Shown: in pieces, positions 23,087 to 27,054 of the stretch
How positions within the stretch are numbered: position 1 is the stretch's first letter
Layout of the letters: each line of letters begins with the position of its first letter
NCBI GenBank assembly: GCA_031552535.1
Contig: JAVBMJ010000077.1
Coordinates: 1-27,054 of the forward strand
Length of the DNA stretch: 27,054 nt
Source of the DNA: JAVBMJ01 sp031552535
GTDB taxonomy: Bacteria > Bacteroidota > Bacteroidia > Bacteroidales > Rikenellaceae
Direction of reading: 5' to 3'
Notes under the pieces: model-generated
What the model saw: only the letters and a program-made list of their open reading frames with translations
What the model was told of the DNA's origin: nothing
The model's database searches: none
Made by a program: the position numbers and the translations under genes

Positions 23087-24279
23087 TACTCTTCCGTATC
23101 GTTGACCTTGTACCAGATCATGGTCTGCAAGCCGAATATCTTTCCGAATCCGCGCACATCGTCACCACTCCAGGCGTTGTTCATCTCGCCATAGCTGCCG
23201 AATGCGTTCGACATAAGATCGTAACGGCTTTCGACCCCCACTACCACAAAACGATATGGATGCAGTTCGACAAAAACATCGCCTGTGACGCTCCCCTGTG
23301 AACTCTCCATCATCGCCTCTATGTCGCGCATCACCGGATCGTAATACTGCCCCTCATGCAGATAGTTGCCGTAAAAAGCCGCCAACTGGTCTTTCCAGAA
23401 CAACTGCCATTTGGTCAACGTATGTTTCTCCAGCATGTGGTGCGCCTTGATGATCACCATCGGCGCCGCGGCTTCGAAGCCTACACGCCCCTTAATCCCT
23501 ATGATCGTATCGCCCACGTGCATGTCGCGTCCTATAGCATAAGGAGCCGCCAAAGCCTGCAACGCCAAAATGGCATCCACCGGATTGTTATAATTCTTAC
23601 CGTTCAACCCTGTGAATTCACCCTTTTCGAAGTGCAAAGTAACGCGCTCGCTTCCTTCCCTGGCAAGCTGCGAAGGATAAGCACTCTCGGGCAGGGTCTG
23701 TGACGAGGTCAGGGTTTCCTTTCCTCCTACCGATGTGCCCCATATCCCCTGATTGATCGAGTACTCAGCCTTTTTAAAGTCGAAATCCACTCCATGCTCG
23801 CGCAGATAGGCTATCTCCTCCTCACGGCTGAGGCGCTGCTCACGCACCAGGGCTATTATTTCGATGCCCGGGGCCAGGGTATTGAATATCATATCGAACC
23901 TCACCTGGTCGTTGCCCGCACCCGTACTGCCGTGACAAATATAGTCGGCGCCCATTTCGCGGGCATAGTTGGCAATAGCCGTAGCCTGGCATACACGCTC
24001 GGCGCTGACGCTCAACGGATAGGTGGCATTCTTAAGCACATTGCCGAACACCATATATTTTATACACGTACGGTAGTATTCATCGCGCACGTCGATACAT
24101 ACATGACTCTTCGCTCCGAGCGCATAAGCGCGTTTTTCGATTTGCGCAACCTCTTCATCGCTGAATCCGCCCGTGTTGACGATCACCGAATGCACCTCAA
24201 GGCCCATTTTTTCACGCAGATAAATGGCGCAATACGACGTGTCGAGGCCGCCGCTGAAGGCTAAAACTACTTTTTTCAT
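23086..24279 (-). CDS. argG: Argininosuccinate synthase
   Basis: ArgG joins citrulline and aspartate with ATP to form argininosuccinate. The 397-aa protein starts with the PP-loop signature AFSGGLDTS (7-15), followed by STGAGNDQVRFD (119-130) and the GRDMHVGDTIIGIKGRVGFEAAAPM region. I chose ATG 24279 (MKKVVLAFSGG) because it gives the family's normal N-terminus; an in-frame ATG at 24318 would add 13 unrelated residues. It lies 79 bp after the GNAT gene and overlaps argC by one base. Confidence 0.97.
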   Translation of the reverse strand: MKKVVLAFSGGLDTSYCAIYLREKMGLEVHSVIVNTGGFSDEEVAQIEKRAYALGAKSHVCIDVRDEYYRTCIKYMVFGNVLKNATYPLSVSAERVCQATAIANYAREMGADYICHGSTGAGNDQVRFDMIFNTLAPGIEIIALVREQRLSREEEIAYLREHGVDFDFKKAEYSINQGIWGTSVGGKETLTSSQTLPESAYPSQLAREGSERVTLHFEKGEFTGLNGKNYNNPVDAILALQALAAPYAIGRDMHVGDTIIGIKGRVGFEAAAPMVIIKAHHMLEKHTLTKWQLFWKDQLAAFYGNYLHEGQYYDPVMRDIEAMMESSQGSVTGDVFVELHPYRFVVVGVESRYDLMSNAFGSYGEMNNAWSGDDVRGFGKIFGLQTMIWYKVNDTEE

Positions 24280-24358
24280 CACCACAATATTTACATATTC
24301 AAATTCGTCCCATACCATGCGGCACAGGCTGCCATACCCACCGCGACTTACGGCGGGT

Positions 24359-24943
24359 TTATAAATCCTTGTTATCGGGTTTGGGTATCCGCGGAGTATC
24401 GACCTGAGGGTCGAATATCATAGCCGTACAAAGGCAATTAGTACGGTCTTTACTCATAAGTATCTGGTAGTTGACACAACTTTCACACCCCTTCCAGAAC
24501 TGCTCGTCCTTCGTCAGCTCCGAATAGGTCACCGGGCGGTAGCCCAACTCGGTATTGATTTTCATAACGGCGAGTCCCGTGGTAAGGCCGAAAAGCTTCG
24601 CCCCGCTGAACTTTTTCAGCGAAAGATAAAAGGTAGTGGTCTTTATTGCTTTGGCCAGCCCCATTTTACGAAATTGCGGATTGATTATAAGGCCCGAGTT
24701 AGCCACATAATCCTTGTTCTCGCCCCACGACTCTATATAGCTGAATCCGGCCCAAGTACCATCCTTATAAAAAGCCACCACAGCTTTACCTTCACGTATT
24801 TTAGTCGCCACGTATTCCGGCGAACGTTTGGCAATACCTGTGCCGCGAGCTTTGGCCGAAGAAGCCATTTCGTCGCAAATGGTCTGGGCATAAGGTATAT
24901 GCGCCTCCGACGCTACCTCGATTACAAAATCATCTATTGTCAT
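24359..24943 (-). CDS. GNAT acyltransferase leading the arginine cluster (candidate N-acylglutamate synthase)
   Basis: This 194-aa protein has a GNAT fold, with the acyl-CoA motif A at about 82-100 (LIINPQFRKMGLAKAIK). Its C-terminal part holds four cysteines in a CxxC...CxC pattern (C153, C156, C170, C172) that could bind a metal. It is the first gene of the arg cluster, 79 bp before argG. Since the pathway needs a glutamate N-acyltransferase and no argA/argJ-like gene is nearby, this is a reasonable candidate for N-acetyl- or N-succinylglutamate synthase. That assignment rests on context and known use of succinylated intermediates in Bacteroides, not on sequence alone. The start is ATG 24943. 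Confidence 0.75.
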   Translation of the reverse strand: MTIDDFVIEVASEAHIPYAQTICDEMASSAKARGTGIAKRSPEYVATKIREGKAVVAFYKDGTWAGFSYIESWGENKDYVANSGLIINPQFRKMGLAKAIKTTTFYLSLKKFSGAKLFGLTTGLAVMKINTELGYRPVTYSELTKDEQFWKGCESCVNYQILMSKDRTNCLCTAMIFDPQVDTPRIPKPDNKDL

Positions 24944-25005
24944 CTTCCGATAAAAGAAAAACGGTCATTGCATGTGATTAGTTCCGGCTATCCGGATACG
25001 ACCTG

Positions 25006-25022
25006 CAAAAATATCAAAAATA
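25006..25022 (-). promoter_or_regulatory. Possible promoter of the arginine cluster
   Basis: On the minus strand two TATTTTTG elements lie almost back to back (25015-25022 and 25006-25013). Both match TAnnTTTG and are 60-80 nt before the GNAT start. A TTG triplet lies upstream near 25035, but the -33 spacing is not ideal. Confidence 0.45.
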
Positions 25023-25056
25023 AGCGGACGTTGTTACACAACGCATCAAAATAATG

Positions 25057-25090
25057 AACGGGGCGGGCGATTTTAAACGCCCACCCCGTT
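25057..25090 (-). terminator. pckA terminator
   Basis: A 13-bp stem (25057-25069 with 25078-25090, AACGGGGCGGGCG) with one mismatch and an 8-nt loop lies about 40 bp after the pckA stop. On the minus strand it is followed by CATTATTTTG. This fits a rho-independent terminator separating pckA from the arginine cluster. Confidence 0.75.
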
Positions 25091-25129
25091 CCGGTATCGT
25101 TTACAGAACCCTGCGGTCCTGTTACGCTG

Positions 25130-26719
25130 CTACAACTTCGGACCGGCCGTGATGAGGCCCTTGCCTGCTTCGGTGTCGGTGTACTGCTCGAAATTCTTGA
25201 TATACTTGGCTGCCAGGCTGCGGGCTTTCTCTTCCCACACCTTCACATCGGCATAAGTTTCGCGCGGATCAAGGATGCCTTCCGAAACATTGTTCAACTT
25301 CTTGGGAACAGTGAGATTCAGCACCGGGATAGTGGTCGTCTCGGCCTTGTTGATCGAACCGTCGATGATGGCGTCAATGATGGCGCGGGTATCCTTGATA
25401 GAAATACGCTTGCCGGTACCGTTCCAACCTGTGTTCACAAGATAAGCCGTGGCGTTGTGCTCCTTCATCTTGCCTACGAGGGTCTTGGCATACATCGTCG
25501 GGTGGAGCGTAAGGAACGCTTCGCCGAACGCCGGGGAGAACGACGGAACGGGCTCGGTGATACCGCGCTCGGTACCTGCGAGTTTAGAGGTGTAGCCGCA
25601 CAGGAAGTGGTACTGGGCCTGGTTCTCATCGAGGATCGAAACCGGAGGCAACACACCGAATGCGTCGGCCGACAAGTAAATGATCTTGCTGGCGTGGCCG
25701 GCCTTCGAAGGAAGGACGATCTTGTTGATGTGGTAGATCGGATACGATACACGGGTATTTTCGGTGATCGAACCGTCGGCGAAATCTATCGAGCCGTCGG
25801 GACGCACCGTCACGTTCTCCAACAACGCGTCACGTTTGATGGCACGCCAGATGTCGGGTTCGTTCTCTTTGCTGAGGTTGATGGTCTTGGCATAGCAACC
25901 GCCTTCGTAGTTGAACACGCCGTTATTGTCCCATCCGTGCTCGTCGTCGCCGATCAGGTAACGCTTCGGGTCGGCCGACAAAGTGGTCTTACCCGTGCCC
26001 GAAAGACCGAAGAAGATAGCCACGTCGCCCTTCTCACCCACGTTGGCCGAGCAGTGCATCGAAGCCATGCCCTGCAGGGGCAGGTAGTAGTTCATCATGG
26101 CGAACATACCCTTCTTCATCTCGCCGCCGTACCACGTACCGCCGATGATCTGTACTTTCTCCGTGAGGTTAAACACCACGAACACTTCCGAGTTGAGGTT
26201 CTGCTCTTTCCAGTTGGGGTTGGTGCACTTCGAACCGTTCATAACCACGAAATCGGGTTCACCATAGTTCTCCAATTCATAGTGCGACGGGCGGATGAAC
26301 ATGTTGGTCACAAAGTGAGCCTGCCATGCAACTTCCATGATGAAACGCACCTTCATGCGGGTGTCGGCATTCGTTCCGCAGAACGTGTCGACAACATAGA
26401 GTTTCTTGCTCGAAAGCTCTTTCTGTACGAGCCCCTTAAGGTCGTTCCATATCTCTGTCGATACTGGCTTGTTGATCGTACCGTCCCACCATATTGTGTT
26501 CTCGGTCACAGAATCCTTAACGATGTAGCGGTCCTTGGGCGAACGGCCTGTGAAAACGCCGGTTTTAACGGCTACAGCACCTGTATCGGTCAAAACGCCC
26601 TGTTCGTAGCCCGTGTTTTTCGAATCCATTTCCGCCTGGAAAAGTTCCTCGTAAGAGGGATTGTGCACGATCTCAGGTGTCCCCGAGATCCCGTACTTGC
26701 TCAAATCGATTGTTGCCAT
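25130..26719 (-). CDS. pckA: Phosphoenolpyruvate carboxykinase (ATP)
   Basis: PckA interconverts oxaloacetate and phosphoenolpyruvate. In gut Bacteroidales it often runs in the carboxylating, CO2-fixing direction toward succinate, a family-level statement. The 529-aa protein shows FTGRSPKDRYIV (56-67), GGTWYGGEMKKG (193-204), the kinase P-loop GLSGTGKTT (238-246), and the metal-site segment LIGDDEHGW (255-263). Length and motifs match the ATP-dependent family. It has its own promoter and terminator. An IS-type transposase gene starts 261 bp upstream in the opposite direction. Confidence 0.97.
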   Translation of the reverse strand: MATIDLSKYGISGTPEIVHNPSYEELFQAEMDSKNTGYEQGVLTDTGAVAVKTGVFTGRSPKDRYIVKDSVTENTIWWDGTINKPVSTEIWNDLKGLVQKELSSKKLYVVDTFCGTNADTRMKVRFIMEVAWQAHFVTNMFIRPSHYELENYGEPDFVVMNGSKCTNPNWKEQNLNSEVFVVFNLTEKVQIIGGTWYGGEMKKGMFAMMNYYLPLQGMASMHCSANVGEKGDVAIFFGLSGTGKTTLSADPKRYLIGDDEHGWDNNGVFNYEGGCYAKTINLSKENEPDIWRAIKRDALLENVTVRPDGSIDFADGSITENTRVSYPIYHINKIVLPSKAGHASKIIYLSADAFGVLPPVSILDENQAQYHFLCGYTSKLAGTERGITEPVPSFSPAFGEAFLTLHPTMYAKTLVGKMKEHNATAYLVNTGWNGTGKRISIKDTRAIIDAIIDGSINKAETTTIPVLNLTVPKKLNNVSEGILDPRETYADVKVWEEKARSLAAKYIKNFEQYTDTEAGKGLITAGPKL

Positions 26720-26800
26720 TTTACTGTTTTTTATTTAGTTAATACTTCATCTCAATATAGTGCGCCACCATGTTTTCGGTATGCGCAAATCTTACCGCAA

Positions 26801-26808
26801 CAAAGATA
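26801..26808 (-). promoter_or_regulatory. pckA -7 element
   Basis: On the minus strand the sequence is TATCTTTG, matching TAnnTTTG, about 80 nt upstream of the pckA ATG. The upstream -33 region (AACAATG) is weak. Confidence 0.6.
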
Positions 26809-26968
26809 CTAATTATCTTCGGCATTGTTATGCGGCTAACAGTAATTTTTGTAAATTTTTTAAGAAATAGCATATGTCCGGTCGTTGCAGCGCAGCCCAG
26901 TCCGGCGATATCGAAATATTGGAGTTCCTAACTTAGCCCGCACAAAGAGTAAGTATGTTTACTAATCT

Positions 26969-26976
26969 TAACTTTG
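26969..26976 (+). promoter_or_regulatory. -7-like element just before the transposase start
   Basis: TAACTTTG ends only 4 bp before the transposase ATG. If it is used, transcription would start at or near the ATG, giving a leaderless or nearly leaderless mRNA. It may also be coincidental. Confidence 0.35.
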
Positions 26977-26980
26977 AAAA

Positions 26981-27054
26981 ATGGGAACAAAAAGGCAGTA
27001 TGACCGTGTGTTCAAGGAGCATGCGGTAAAGATGAGTTACGAGCGCAACAACAT
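26981..27054 (+). CDS. Transposase OrfA, IS3-type (5' fragment cut by window edge)
   Basis: Only the first 24 codons are present, reading MGTKRQYDRVFKEHAVKMSY and ERNN. The pattern K-R-x-Y/F-x-x-x-FKE-x-AVK-x-S matches the N-terminal helix-turn-helix of IS3/IS911-type OrfA transposases common in Bacteroidetes. The gene runs off the right edge, so neither completeness nor family can be confirmed. The left end of the insertion sequence should lie within about 26870-26980, but I could not fix its terminal repeat without the other end. Confidence 0.7.
   Translation, partial: MGTKRQYDRVFKEHAVKMSYERNN

Noticed and set aside
24280..24318. Upstream ATG for argG at 24318
   Set aside because: It adds 13 residues before the normal MKKVVLAFSGG start, which carries the family N-terminus.
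25457..26812. Long plus-strand open frame of 451 codons opposite pckA
   Set aside because: It is an antisense by-product of strong codon bias in pckA, whose motifs are complete on the minus strand.

Overview
The window looks like a chromosomal housekeeping stretch from a Bacteroidales bacterium, most likely in or near Rikenellaceae/Alistipes. That placement is inferred from gene content and order, not from a search. The signs are the DUF4271-hemD-rnpA order, a GNAT gene leading an argG-argC-argD cluster, ATP-type pckA, and several -7 promoter elements of the Bacteroidetes type TAnnTTTG. Lipoprotein and membrane genes use A/T-rich leaders rather than strong Shine-Dalgarno sites.

Layout. (1) 1-5407, minus strand: pyrH, frr, a sensor histidine kinase, a DUF4271 membrane protein, hemD and rnpA, perhaps with the start of yidD running off the left edge. 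(2) 5521-7123, plus strand: a promoter, an unrecognised surface-type lipoprotein with a poly-Gly tail, two small membrane proteins and a terminator. (3) 7242-9242, plus strand: dxs and a strong bidirectional terminator. (4) 9271-12966, minus strand: rlmD, a SIMPL-domain protein and a CapA-family protein. (5) 13380-17665, plus strand: MBL-fold hydrolase, trmD and uvrA. (6) 18186-26719, minus strand: pckA (own promoter and terminator), then the arginine cluster GNAT-argG-argC-argD, then a DUF748/AsmA-like protein. (7) 26981-27054, plus strand: the first codons of an IS3-type transposase OrfA.

The genes are mostly conserved core functions: UMP kinase, ribosome recycling, tetrapyrrole and isoprenoid synthesis, tRNA/rRNA methylation, excision repair, arginine synthesis and gluconeogenesis. 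I see no defence, phage, secretion or biosynthetic cluster. The unusual content is in the spacers. Nearly every long intergenic gap carries palindromic or repeated DNA. One gap holds a 160-bp MITE-like element with 18-bp inverted termini and an exact 9-bp target duplication (10516-10693), with a decayed second copy at 17980-18158. Another holds a 344-bp palindromic element between rlmD and the MBL gene, with 48-bp termini and a nested 29-bp perfect hairpin. A 30-bp perfect inverted repeat lies between hemD and rnpA. Two short motif families (AGAArCTGTTTnnATTT and GGCGTGTTAGCATAAA) recur only in spacers. I found no CRISPR array, tRNA or rRNA.
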